Below are positions 11,711 through 22,432 of a DNA stretch of 64,000 nucleotides, in pieces. This DNA comes from Metaphire vulgaris (lineage: Eukaryota; Annelida; Clitellata; Crassiclitellata; Megascolecidae). The stretch is taken from positions 5,488,140-5,552,139 of the forward strand of contig CM030840.1 in assembly GCA_018105865.1 (NCBI GenBank), given 5' to 3'. The translations under genes were made by a program, and so were the position numbers. The notes under the pieces are model-generated. The model searched no databases. It was not told the origin of the DNA and was given only the letters and a program-made list of their open reading frames with translations. Within the stretch, counting starts at the first letter, position 1. Each line of letters opens with the position of its first letter.

Positions 11711-11997
11711 ATTTTAAAAAGGTACAACCCATAGGCCATCGCGGACCCGTCGGGAACCGAAGGGTTAGCGCCTTCAGGTATATACGGTAACGGCTGAATG
11801 AGGGCGGATCGCCAGCCTTTCCCTCGCCGCCTTTCCTTCCACCGAGTTAACACCCGATGTACGCATTCACAGCTGAGTCGACTGGGGGCGCTTGGGGCAG
11901 AAACAACCGAAAAGTTTCTGTCGCGCCGGGAGTTGAACCACGGACCTCGGGAATGGCAGACCACCAGTGCGCTAACCGCTGCTCCACCTGCGCACCC
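11711..11997 (-). mobile_element. tRNA-derived SINE with intact target duplication
   Basis: Read on the minus strand, the 5' head has an A-box-like stretch (GTGGAGCAGCGGTTAGCGC) and a B box (GGTTCAACTCC), the internal RNA polymerase III promoter of a tRNA-like unit. About 200 bp of tRNA-unrelated body follow, ending in a TTTTTAAAATTAG tail. GTAAAATTCTA is duplicated exactly at 11700-11710 and 11998-12008, the signature of LINE-mediated insertion. Confidence 0.85.
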
Positions 11998-12430
11998 GTA
12001 AAATTCTAGTGGACACCTGCAACTTGGGCAATGGTTACCATAGAAACCATTACCTAAGTGCCAACAGATTCCACTTCTGCATCCTTCATGAACGCTCCCC
12101 TAGCTATTAACAGCTTTCTTAAATTAAATTTTGAATTACTTTTCCTACTAAATTAAAAGGATTTCATATTAAAAAGTTAACTAACCTATACAAATGCACT
12201 TCTCAGCCAAGTCAACCTCACGTCACGACATTTAAAACAATGGCAGAAGAAACTGTACAAAACATCGAGTTACCATCGATTGATACCCTTCAGTATTAGA
12301 ACCGATGCTATAAAACAGTGCACATGATTCAATATTCACTAGAAGGAGTATAATGAGTCGGATTGTGAAGTCAGTTTTCCGCCATCGTTGCTAAGTAATT
12401 TTCTATATGGCGATCATATTACCGTAAACG

Positions 12431-12617
12431 CAGCGACGGCTCCAGGATTTGGCAAGTGGGGACCGTTGGGGTGGCAATTTCTAAGCATGGGGCCAATCAT
12501 TTGTTGATAGGCATTTAGTAGTAAGTATAGGGTCCGAACAGAGGGCCACTGGAAGGGCCAGGCATTCAATTGAAGGGGTGCATGGGCCCCCGCTACCTCC
12601 ATGTGGAGCCGCCACTG
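12431..12617. mobile_element. hAT-type MITE, CAGYGRCGGCTCCA ends
   Basis: Left CAGCGACGGCTCCAGGATTT, right (reversed) CAGTGGCGGCTCCACATGG. Flanks CGTAAACG and CGTACAGT are only partly alike. 187 bp. Confidence 0.65.
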
Positions 12618-13031
12618 CGTACAGTAAACGTCTAACACAAGTCTGCATTCGTTTTAACAGAAGGCTGGGGTTTGTACTAGAGGTTTTACGGTAAGCACTG
12701 CCGGAAACCTAGCAAAGATGGCGGAAAATTGACCTACTTCCAGCTGTTTTTGCCATCGACAGACTACTTCCAGAAGATGTCAAAAGCTTACGCTTTTCAT
12801 ACTTATACCTTGAAACTGCCGTTTCAAGTGTGATTAGTATATTCTGAGATCTGAGTAGAAATCTCGTTTATCCGCACTGACGCCCGCTCAGCTTTCGCTT
12901 GCATCGAAAGACGAGATGGCATATGAAGTGAGATGCAGTGCATGCAACAACTCGCTTTAATCAATCGAAATTGAGTCCTTAAAATAGCCGGTCGTTTAAA
13001 GACGAGGTCTGTGCACAGAAGCTTCGTACAA

Positions 13032-13115
13032 AATAAGTAAGTAAGATCTAGTGAATTTATATTGCACTTCCCAGGACAGTCCTGTAGTAGCTGCTTGTTA
13101 TTAGACGCTTAATGT
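13032..13115 (-). mobile_element. LINE 3' tail, (TTAC)n family
   Basis: On the minus strand the tail ends in (CTTA)n. Its body contains AGCAGCTACTACAGGA, matching the tails at 18771-18867 (minus) and about 59240-59330 (plus). Confidence 0.55.
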
Positions 13116-13309
13116 AATTTTAATATAATTCAGAATTTGGTATGGCCGAAATGTAAGGGAGAGTCAGTCATGGGGCATCATGGTGGGTCAGTTACAACTT
13201 CAAGTGGAATGCTTTTTCTGAAGAGAAAGGGTTTCACTTTAGATACAAGTAAGAACTCGAAGAGACGTTGTAATAATTGAAGGAAATTGTGATTCACGGT
13301 CCATTGGGC

Positions 13310-13480
13310 TGGAAGTTAGCAGAGTGGTAACAACATTGGACGATGAAGCAGAAGGTCGTGGGTTCGAGACCACAGAAGTCCTAAGGTCTACTCAGCCTTC
13401 TTTCGCCAGATGGCTATGACAACTGAGTAGCAGATTAATCCGCGGAGTAAACAGGCGCGTTGCATGAGAACACTGATCCC
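13310..13480 (+). mobile_element. tRNA-derived SINE
   Basis: An A-box-like TTAGCAGAGTGGTAACA and a B box GGTTCGAGACC are spaced as in a tRNA gene. The acceptor stem cannot be folded properly, so this is a SINE head, not a tRNA gene. The 3' limit is uncertain. Confidence 0.65.
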
Positions 13481-13669
13481 GTACCATGTACCTTGCACCA
13501 GTCGCCTGGCTGAGGGCCTTGGAAACGGAGATCAGCGCCGTTCCTATGAGCCTTGAGGTTTGCCTTGAGTTGCCGGGGATGACTTTACTTATATTACCAA
13601 AGCAACATTTTCAGTTTGCAACTGCCCAGAGAAACAATGGTGTCCTGCCAAAGAGTGGTGGAGTCCCGG

Positions 13670-13797
13670 GGTGAAAGTGAATTTGGATGCCCCGCCATCT
13701 CGGTCTTAGGGGTGTTAACGAGCAAAAAGGTCGCCAAGTCAATCTGGATGCCCCCATCTGGTGGATGCCCGTTGCAACCGCCCACCTCTGCACGCTA
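13670..13797. mobile_element. Degraded hAT-type fragment
   Basis: Ends in a reversed CAGAGGTGGGCGG and carries, on the minus strand, a GGCGACCTTTTTGCTCGTTA copy of the shared MITE motif at about 13716-13735. The other end was not resolved. Confidence 0.4.
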
Positions 13798-14077
13798 CTA
13801 TCAACAGTCGCGCGTGACTTAAGATCTTGAGGTCTGAAGACTGAGGCACGATTCGGAGGAAGTCATTCGTTTACTGTGTCAGGCAACAGGCATGGAACCA
13901 TCTGCCAAAAGAAATTAAGAAGCGCCATCTCTTGACCGTTTCAAAATACGACCCAACGACATTTCTGTCGAGTGATTTTTTTCTATTTTGTTCAACATCC
14001 TACTCTGTGGCTTTACTTTGCACACGACGCTATATAAATTGGGACGAAAACGCTGATTCTCTTTAAGACGACACTGA

Positions 14078-14185
14078 TAACGGGTATATACTGTATATAT
14101 AATTATATATATACTATATACTGTATAACGGGTATATACTGTATATACTGTATAACGGGTTGACCTATATTGTCTATAACGGGTA
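14078..14185. repeat. Minisatellite of ACTGTATAACGGGTATAT
   Basis: Four imperfect units of an 18-24 bp repeat mixed with TA dinucleotides. Confidence 0.65.
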
Positions 14186-15180
14186 GCCAATGGAAATTTC
14201 TAAGAATAGATGCTGTTGCTTATGTAGTTAAGATGCGGACAACTGAGATTTTGGCTTCTTAATTCTTTTGGACGTTGATTTTTCCAATAACCTAGGCCCT
14301 ACGTACAAATAACGCAATAATAAAGACGATTTATGACAGATTAATATATAAATTATTTCTCTACATTTTTCTAATAGGTCTACCTTTTAATTGCTATAGT
14401 AACTATGCGCACGCAATTAAGATAATAGCTTGATAACACGGGTTTATAATTTTAACAATGCGAATGTTTTACGGGCAGAGCATTGTTCTGAATGAATAAA
14501 TTGCTTCCAAACATTTGCGCGCCGCCACGGGGCACGAAGGGGCCGAATCCACTATTTTGGCTTGGACCGGTCGTGGAATTTGCGCAAAACCGTCGAGAAA
14601 TTTGAGAGGTATGTAGTAAGATCGAAGAAAGTACAGCACATGATGTGCAACGATTTCCCTGACGACTTTATATTTGTACGTCGGAGACTTTCACCCGAAT
14701 ATGTCGATGTTTCCCTCCCTATCCCTGAAACCTGGCTGTGCCATGCTGTTGTCAAACAATATGAAACTTTCGAGGACAGACTGCACTTAAGCGAATCGCG
14801 AAGCCCAAGCCACTAATAGCATCAAGCTATTCTTCATTCTGTTAGAAGAAATCGACTGAGTTGCTATCCAAAGCTGACTTAAACAGATGATCAAATATAG
14901 TGTTCAGTTTTCTTCCAGGAAAAATCTCAATAGAACGTTCCCGAAACAACGATTTCGGTCGTCAAGTAGTAGGCTAAGTCACATAAATTGAAACGTCGCT
15001 TGTATACAACGAGACGCCGGCGACCGTTGGAAGAAAGTGATGAAATATAATAATGCAGTTTGTGCTCGCGGTCGGTTTTGATGTTTCTTCGATTTAGGAT
15101 CGTAAAGTGAAACCAACCACACTGACGGATAAAATTCGCCAAGTGCACAATAAATGAAGGAAGACAGCCGAAGCCAAGTG
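14186..15180. other. Intron sequence, nothing firm
   Basis: An open frame at 14562-14816 (plus, 84 codons) has no recognisable domain. The words TCGTGGAATTTGCGCAAAACC at 14572 recur near 36840, so the region includes a dispersed repeat. Confidence 0.4.
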
Positions 15181-15207
15181 AAAAAAGAGACAGAAAGAGA
15201 GAGAGAA

Positions 15208-15250
<43 letters not shown>

Positions 15251-15255
15251 GAACA
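15181..15255. repeat. (GA)n(GACA)n microsatellite
   Basis: GAGAGA followed by about ten GACA units. Confidence 0.85.
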
Positions 15256-15574
15256 AAATGCAAAAGACTGGAAAAAGGCAAATGGTAGGAAAGACAGCGG
15301 TTATAGAGATATTTGCAGAATAGAAGCACAGGTGGCGTGAGAGGGAGAACAGCTGGAAAAGATGAAAGAATTGAACGAAGGTTAGACAAATGGACGAATA
15401 GACACGCAAGACAAACAAAAAAACAGAGAAGAAAAAATCGACTGTCTGCAACAAAGCAAGAATGACTAAAACGCGACGAAATAATGACAGCGACAACGAC
15501 GACGACAACGACGACGACTACGACCGCTTGCAATGAGAGAGAAACCCGCGATGATGGCGACTACGACAGTTCAA

Positions 15575-15640
15575 AGCGCTCTTGACTCTAGCTTGCTAGG
15601 GACAATAGCGCTATATAAATCAGCCTTTAACTAACTTACT
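15575..15640 (+). mobile_element. LINE 3' tail of CR1/L2 type
   Basis: AGCGCT ... AGCGCTATATAAAT can form the short terminal hairpin typical of CR1/L2-like 3' ends. Short decayed ACTAA/CTTA repeats follow. Confidence 0.45.
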
Positions 15641-15954
15641 AAACGACTAAATGGACAGACTTCGTCGTCTCTGGTGCTGTCAATCAATCTCAAAAAGCAT
15701 CGGCGGACATGTTAATGACCTGATTTCAAGTGGCTTAAGACGGCTAAGTTAACCTGTATGAGAACCGCTATTACTCTTGAAATTTACTAATTAAATTTTC
15801 TATAGATAACGTCTGACTCCGCTTATAGTTTCAACTGTTACTGCCTTTTCGTCCAGAGTCCAGACTGTTCCGTGAATCCACAACCACGAAAACAAAAACA
15901 ACATAGCGTGATTTAAAGTGGCTTATGAGGCATTACTGTCTGTGTGAAAGCCAC

Positions 15955-16040
15955 TAGGGACGCTAAAGGGGCTTGAACCCGCTCCGTCAGCCTACCGCTT
16001 CAGCGCGTAACCCACACTGCCATCTTTCGCTCCCAGAACT
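15955..16040 (-). mobile_element. tRNA-like SINE head
   Basis: On the minus strand, GGCAGTGTGGGTTACGC (A box) and GGGTTCAAGCCCC (B box, at 15968-15980) are correctly ordered. The putative acceptor strands do not pair well, so a SINE is more likely than a tRNA gene. Confidence 0.55.
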
Positions 16041-16195
16041 AAACTATTTTTTGTAGCCCCCCTTTTCTGGTAGAATTTACATTTGTTACCTCTGGTGCTG
16101 CTAGAGATTGCTAATATAAAGAATCGCGCATGTGGCACATCTGCTTTCCCAGTAATTATTTTGTGTTTCTATTAAATTTACTCTCCCTAGCTGGC

Positions 16196-16375
16196 TCTCT
16201 CTCTCTTTCTCATCCTATGTGTGTCTTGTGTCTCTATCTTTATCTTTATCTCTCTCTTTCTCTCTTGCTCTCTCTTTCTCATCCTATGTTTGTCTCTGTG
16301 TCTCTATCTTTATCTCTCTTTCTTTCTCTCTCTGCCTTTTTCTCAGTCTCTTTCAGTATCTCTCTCTCTCTCTTC
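16196..16375. repeat. (TC)n-rich simple sequence
   Basis: Pyrimidine-rich TCTCTTTC repeats about 95 bp downstream of the receptor exon 1 donor (minus orientation). Confidence 0.8.
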
Positions 16376-16469
16376 GTTCTAACGTTGTCAACCTCCAATA
16401 TTGATGTGTTAGGACGCACTCGCAATAGATTCGAAGTCTCCGCTTAATCGAATTCTCCGCTGTACGTAC

Positions 16470-16790
16470 CTTGCACCACGTGTCCCCGAACGGCCAGACG
16501 GTCGACGCGTAGGCGATGGCCGTGAACGGAACGCAGACGACGATGAAGAGCAGATCGGCGGACGCCAGACAGACGATCAACAGGTTGGTGTTGCTGCGCA
16601 TCTGGGTGTTGACGACGACGACGACGATCACCAACAGGTTCCCGGCGAATCCAACGACTGCGATCAGACCGAAGACGACGGGGACCACCAACCGAAGTCC
16701 CCGCTCGAAGGACAGCGTCGTGTTGATGACCTCCGCCGTGCCGTTGTACAGGTCTTTGGCGAAGACGAAGAAATTCGATTCCTGATCCAT
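16470..16790 (-). CDS. Allatostatin-A/galanin-like receptor, coding exon 1
   Basis: First coding exon of a class A peptide G-protein-coupled receptor in the plasma membrane. It encodes 107 residues from an ATG at 16790-16788. The extracellular N-terminus has two N-glycosylation sites (NGT at 16, NTT at 23). TM1 spans about 35-60 with the GN pair, TM2 about 68-90 with the LASADL core and its conserved Asp79. The exon ends in WPFGDTWCK, the start of TM3 with the disulphide Cys106. WPFGD-WCK is typical of allatostatin-A receptors (family knowledge). A strong donor GGTACGT follows AAG at 16470, and joining to 3758 gives CK-IYQY in phase 0. The ATG is the first in frame after an acceptor-like site at 16801. 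The exon is clearly more GC-rich than its surroundings. TM1 holds five consecutive valines, four of them GTC. A somatostatin or galanin receptor is the main alternative. Confidence 0.9.
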
Positions 16791-16812
16791 GACGCTGCCC
16801 CTGAAATTTTAA
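16791..16812 (-). promoter_or_regulatory. Probable 5'UTR splice acceptor
   Basis: Read on the minus strand, TTAAAATTTCAG lies just before GGGCAGCGTC and the start codon. The CAG at 16803-16801 would leave only 10 untranslated bases in the start-codon exon. The polypyrimidine tract is modest. If used, the gene has an upstream untranslated exon beyond 16812 that I cannot identify. Confidence 0.45.
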
Positions 16813-16977
16813 CAATATGTCATCAGTATTTGTCAGTATGAAGAACGTTTTCCAATATCGGGCCAAAATCAAACGAAATTCGTTCATATTTGCCAAAAAC
16901 GCAAATCGACTTATTTTGGTCACCTGCAAAGAAACGCAAACCATGTCCTACGACAAACAATTCAGCACAGTTGAGTG

Positions 16978-17055
16978 CCATAAAAAGAAGGAGAGGTAGG
17001 CCAAACAGAAGATGGGCTGATGATATCGACGAATGGACTGGAATGACTATACTAC
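16978..17055 (+). pseudogene. LINE ORF2 C-terminal scrap
   Basis: One frame reads RRRGRPNRRWADDIDEWTGM, the RGRP-xxRW-DDI signature at the C-terminus of many non-LTR retrotransposon ORF2 proteins. No reverse transcriptase core remains. Confidence 0.6.
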
Positions 17056-17165
17056 ATTTGTAGTAACTACAACAGCAACAAAAACGTCTAAAGAAAGAAC
17101 AGTCTGAAAATGCTTGATTCATGATGCCATTTCATCTTCAACTGCTGAAGAAAAGAGGAGATGCT

Positions 17166-17187
17166 AATGATGATGATGATGATGATG

Positions 17188-17259
<72 letters not shown>

Positions 17260-17272
17260 GTGGTGGTGATGA
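17166..17272. repeat. (GAT)n(AAT)n compound microsatellite
   Basis: About 8 GAT then about 25 AAT units, ending in GGT/GAT units. Confidence 0.9.
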
Positions 17273-17820
17273 TGATTTGTCAATAGGTTTCCTCTCAGCT
17301 CTGGCTCTTAATTTTTGACGATGCTATTTTCAATGCAAAGGGTTAATTTGTGTCTGTTCTGTTGCGCAGAATTGACAGTCTAGTTGCTTTCTATGCGTTG
17401 TCGTATGTATCAATTGTGCAAATTTGACACCAGGTGCGAGCATTACGCATTCTAATATTTCCAACTCCTTTAGAAAGATTAGGGGATTAGGTAAATGTTT
17501 TCGTGTTCGTTGCAGATATGCGATTCAAATCTCTTGCTCCACAGACGTCGAAACGTTATCATAAGGATCCGAATATACTCAACGTTGCAGCAGAACAGGA
17601 ATTAGAAAATAATCCAATTGAAAGCAGGCGACATCGAAAAACAAGAACGAAATAAGAAACAACGATTAAGAAACAAACGTCATCTCGAAATAAAGAAAAT
17701 TCTAGAATATTCTGCACCATCGTGAATTGTCAAATAATTAAAAGTCTTTTTTAAATGCTGAATTCATAATGTCAAAGTGTTTCTTCATACGGTATAACAG
17801 TATCTAGCCAGAGCAACCTG
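17273..17820. other. AT-rich DNA, nothing recognised
   Basis: No gene or repeat family supported upstream of the receptor start-codon exon. The missing 5' exon could lie here or further right. Confidence 0.4.
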
Positions 17821-17821
17821 A

Positions 17822-18210
17822 GGGGCTGTCCATTAATTACGTCAACAATTTTGGGCAATTTTTGACCCCTCCCCCCTTGTCAACAACTGTCAGCTTTCAG
17901 TGACCCCCCTCCCCACTAAGATCAGTGACGAGTCCCCTAAAAAGTTTAGAGGTTATTATTTTTGCAGCGACGAGACCTTGTCCCTTTTTTTGTTCGTCAA
18001 GTGTCATAATGTGGTGGCGATGACCTGTTTTGCTTGTCAGGTTTCCGTTGTAATAATTAGTATTTCATGAAATTTCCTATTTTTATCATTTGTAAAAAAT
18101 GAAATTGTTGACGTCAACTTCTCTTGATCCTCCCCTCCCCCTGTCAACAACTGTCAAACTTGTTCAAACCCCCTCCCCCTATTGTGTTGACGCAATTAAT
18201 GGACAGCCCC
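17822..18210. mobile_element. TIR element with GGGGCTGTCCATTAATT ends
   Basis: Both ends read GGGGCTGTCCATTAATTRCG inwards over 389 bp, and the interior has C-rich/G-rich complementary blocks. Possible eroded duplication (CCTGAG / CCTAAG). It contains TGACCTGTTTTGCTTGTCA near 18020, the shared MITE motif. No protein. Superfamily unassigned. Confidence 0.8.
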
Positions 18211-18770
18211 GGCCTAAGGCTACAATCAAACGACGTATTTTCAACCTCCTCACGTAGCCTCTGCACTTAGCTACATTACTTTGGGCAGAACCCATAAAGT
18301 GCATGGACACTACTACTATATCAGAGAATAATGTCTAATTATGGTTGTGCACTTCCTTGGAGCAATGTGCATGCTGTTAATGCATGGCAAGAGCGGATTC
18401 GCAGAAGACAAGGTTCTGCTCGACGCACCCTCCGTCCGTTAATATGGAACATGATTTTAACATGAGACTGCGTCGCCTGCATGAGCATTGGATCCGATGA
18501 ATATTTTCGACGAGATGGCAGTTGCAAAGCTTCCGGCGTTCGAAATCCCGGTTGCGGGCGTTGCAGAATCTCAATGACGTTGAAGTCCCACAGGTGCCAA
18601 ATCACTTACAGCGAACTCTAAATGCATAGAATGAACACTGTTTGCGTGGATTCTTCTGAAAGTCATTGATCTGTGTGAAAGGTCAAAAACCGTAGCGTAT
18701 AAAAAACACTTACTATTGGAAAATCAGAAAAACGGGACATCGAGTCATAAAATAAGCCACAAAAACTTAG
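18211..18770. other. Unassigned sequence
   Basis: A minus-strand open frame (18339-18605, 88 codons) has no domain I recognise. No other signal. Confidence 0.4.
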
Positions 18771-18870
18771 AAGTAAGTAAAGTAAGTAAAGTAAAATCTC
18801 GTGGATTTCTATAGCGCCTTGGAGGCAGCACAACAGTAGCTGCTTATTCTTATAGGCGCTCAGCCTCTCT
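18771..18870 (-). mobile_element. LINE 3' tail, (TTAC)n family
   Basis: On the minus strand it reads GAGCGCCTATAAGAATAAGC, then AGCAGCTACTGTTGTGCTG, then GGCGCTATAGAAATCCACG and ends in repeated TTTACTTAC. It matches the tail of the element at 58787-59330. Confidence 0.7.
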
Positions 18871-19306
18871 TAAAATAGCTATGTATCTCTTAAAACAGCG
18901 CATTAGAAAAGCGATCGAGAATGGAAGTTCGTTCAAAGCCAGAAATAATGGATTTGTAGCAGCGGAGTGAGGCAGCGCATTTGAAAGACTTATCACAGCA
19001 CAGTGCAGACGTAAGAAAATTCTCAGATGGAGAAACAGCATCAGTGAAGCTAGAAAGTCAAAAATAAAACTAGTGTAATGTTATACTATAAAGTTTTTGT
19101 CAAAACTAATCGGCGAAAATTTAAATATTAAACATAATATAAATAGAATACGGGACTTCCTTGTCTTATTTTCAGCTAGACCATTCGTACTTGTCTTGTG
19201 TGCTCGTGATTTTAATCTCTCTTTTTTTTTTGGGGGGGGGTCTGATTTTTTGACTGAATTCTTTTGATTTCGTCGTTTTTTCATCACTGATTATTTTCAG
19301 GAATGC

Positions 19307-19594
19307 TTGTCTTGTCTTCCGCCTTGTTGCTTCCGCCATTTTGTTTTTCGTCCGATTCTGACAGCGCCAGCAGCGTTTAGTGGCCGCCAATCAATTATTA
19401 ACCTCGCACTCGTTCACTTTCACTCTCCGATGAGTGCACGCACCAGTCCCAGATGTCTCGGAGAGGGAATGGGCCTCTTCTGCAGAGTAGGCAAGACTGC
19501 GAAGCGCCGTCACTCTAAAGACGGCAGGGTTCACATGCACGGATCTCACTGCAACCCTTGCCCTGGGTCAATTCAGACTCCCAAATTAATTTAA
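19307..19594 (+). CDS. Small cysteine-containing open frame, unknown
   Basis: A 95-codon open frame whose second half (CLGEGMGLFC ... GSHCNPC) is basic and cysteine-containing. No signal peptide is evident and I recognise no family. It is locally GC-rich compared with its flanks, so it may be an exon or an old repeat. Coding status is unproven. Confidence 0.2.
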   Translation: MSCLPPCCFRHFVFRPILTAPAAFSGRQSIINLALVHFHSPMSARTSPRCLGEGMGLFCRVGKTAKRRHSKDGRVHMHGSHCNPCPGSIQTPKLI

Positions 19595-20739
19595 ATTACG
19601 CGAAGCTTGGCGCCAAAACGCGGCAATATGGAAAAGTCGAAATACGAACCACGTTGAGTTGAATTCTCTTGTTTTTGTTGTAAATTATATGAAATTTATA
19701 CGAAAAGGTGCGGTGTGTTTAAAAATATTATCGCCGGCAGTTGCTTAGAATTTCTTAGAATATGAGTTTAAACAAGCTTTGAAGGTGATACGCTTACGTT
19801 AAACCTATAAGATGATCGCTTCGTGTCTTAACTGTCTATGGTTTCTAGAGGAGCTTATTAATTTGGCGTCAGGACAACGTTAATATTTATTCAAAAAAGC
19901 TATTAACAAATTGTCACAATAAATAAATAGGCCTACATTTAGCATTTTCTGCTTTGCTAATGAGTGTTTCTCGTTTTCTTGTTTTTCTTCGATTATAAAC
20001 TAATTATGCCACCACAGTAAAAAAATAACATGTCAATTTTTTGTTGAATACAAAGTAAATGAACTTTTTTCAGCGTTTTTACGTTTTTTATATTTCCAGA
20101 AAAAACGCGTTTTTACGTGTTTTATTTCTTTTTAGATACGATTGCAACACCTTCTGGAAAGAAGCACAGAGGGCATATGAAATATTACAATCTGAAACAT
20201 GTACGCATCATTTCTTTTATAGGGTCTTCATTCGAATTCTATAACAGCATATGGCAGCATGCGTTCAGTAATTATTTCCAAATGCTTCGCTATAAGATTG
20301 TACTGCGATGCAAGGTCAATTCTCAATTTGAAATGCATAGGGAAACCAGCGTACTGCTAAGTAGATACAATGGGAATTAAGGGAACCAGTTGAAAGACAA
20401 CGATGGGTTTTTATAGGAGGATGGCAGAAAGAAGAGAAAAAACCCGTAGAAATATTGAAAAATTGCTAAAAAGTCTAAGAGCGAAAAACATGATGGAAAA
20501 ACGCGTCTGTAGCGACCTCTGTATGCGCAGGTATAGAAGCGGACAAAGAGACGGCCAGTTCCTAACAAACAGCTGTTGTGTGGAACGAATACTTCGATGT
20601 AAGTAAGATTGGAGTGTCGATGTAAATGATATGTCAAATGTATGACGATGCTCAAGTTGTATCAAAGAATTGGAACGAAATTGCGTGAAAGTAATCTCCC
20701 TGTTGTCAGATGCCGATGAGAGACAGACAAACGGTAGCA

Positions 20740-20835
20740 GGAGAAACAGACAGAGAGACACAGACAGACAGAGAGAAGCAGAGACAGAGAGAGACGAAGA
20801 GGTGGAAAGAAGAAAACAGCGAGAAAGAAAAAGTT
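20740..20835. repeat. GACA/GAGA purine-rich repeat
   Basis: Mixed GACAGA/GAGAGA words over about 90 bases. Confidence 0.7.
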
Positions 20836-21246
20836 ATTTTCAAATCGGAAACGACAAAAATTGAAATATGAGCGCACTTCTATGATTCAGCAAAAGCGCT
20901 TAAAGGCGTAGGCCTATCGTCGATCGTTTCAGAGTGCTGATGATTATACCTTGATTTTTCTATGCTATTCATCGCCTGTACATACCTGCTATAGCAGCTT
21001 TCTGAAGTGCATTTAGAATGCTTAGTATAATTTCTTGAATTGCCAATTCTGCCGTCTGGTGTAATTGTTACTTCTTATATGCAATTTTTCAGACTTTTAC
21101 AGATTATTATTGTTATTATTATAATTATAACAGTGATAAAAATTGTAATAATAATAGCATCAGCAGAACATTAGGAGTAGTAGTAATAGTAGTAATAATA
21201 GAGTAGTGTAGCATAGTAGCAGAAGTGGTGGTGGTAATAGTATAGG

Positions 21247-21745
21247 CCGGGGTGTAGCTCGTACCCGGCCGGGCGCCTGGGTACGGGCTACGGGCCTCGA
21301 GGTACCGGCTACGGGCCGAAAATGTATGGGCTACGGGCCTTGTACGGGCCGGGCGCTAACAATAATTCTTTAATAACTTCAAGTTTATATTTCTTTAGTC
21401 TTGCCTTTTTCCACTTCCTAACAGCAACAACATATTAATGTTTTATTGACAATTATACAATAGCTGCAACTCAGCTGTAATAAAAATTGTAATTAGGGAA
21501 CAGTTAAGAAAATAATTTTTTAAATATAATTAATGAAAATGATGTGATGGTGAGTTTACAAATGAATATTGTACAGTAAATGAATATTGTACAGTATTTA
21601 ATATCGTGTTAGCAGAATATACTTTTATGAAATTACCTTGCAGCCCCGTCCGTACCTCGGGCTGGGCTGCAAGGTACGGGCCTCGGGCCGGGCGTGCCTC
21701 AAAGCACGGGCTTCGGGCTCGGACTCGGGCCGAGCCCCACCCCAG
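21247..21745. mobile_element. TIR element with TACGGGC subterminal arrays
   Basis: 499 bp with ends CCGGGGTGTAGCTCG and (reversed) CTGGGGTGGGGCTCGG. Flanks AGTATAGG (21239-21246) and AGTATAAG (21746-21753) match at 7 of 8, as in hAT insertions. About 100 bp at each end is packed with GGGCTACGGGCC / GGTACGGGCC words; the middle is AT-rich. Confidence 0.8.
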
Positions 21746-21793
21746 AGTATAAGTGCTAGTAGTGGCTGTAGTAGTGGCAGTAGTATACTAGTA

Positions 21794-22093
21794 GGGGCTG
21801 TCCATTAATTATGTCAACAATTTTTGGGAAATTTTTGACCATCTTTCCCTTGTCAACAACTGTCAACTTTCAGTGACCCCCCCCCTATAATTATGTCAAA
21901 CCTTTTTTTGTCAGGTTTTTCCGTTGTAATAAATACTAAATAGTATTCCATGAAATTATATATTTTTTATCATTTGTAAAAAATGAAATTGTTGACGTCA
22001 ACTTCTCTTGATCCTCCCCTCTCCCTGTCAACAATTGTCAAACTTTTTCAAACCCCTCCCTCTATTGTGTTGACGTAATTAATGGACAGCCTC
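21794..22093. mobile_element. TIR element with GGGGCTGTCC ends, copy 2
   Basis: A shorter relative (300 bp) of 17822-18210: same ends and the same CTTCTCTTGATCCTCCCC block. It sits inside a TAG/GTA repeat, so its target duplication is hidden. Confidence 0.8.

Positions 22094-22432
<339 letters not shown>

Larger units (their letters stand above)
3759..16469 (-). other. Phase 0 intron of the receptor gene
   Basis: The 12.7 kb intron has donor GTACGT at its 16469 side and acceptor TTCTTACAG at its 3759 side. It interrupts TM3 right after the conserved WCK. Its size comes largely from transposon insertions and microsatellites listed separately; no other gene was recognised inside it. Confidence 0.85.

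Noticed and set aside
13310..13380. Possible tRNA gene
   Set aside because: A and B boxes are present but the acceptor and D stems do not pair; SINE-like body follows. Same reasoning for 34262, 11900-11997 and 15955-16040.
14562..14816. 84-codon plus-strand frame as a gene
   Set aside because: No domain, and part of it (TTTGCGCAAAACC block) recurs near 36840 as a dispersed repeat.
16444..16944. 166-codon minus-strand frame over exon 1
   Set aside because: Alternative frame of the receptor exon; runs past the acceptor-like site and has no transmembrane pattern.
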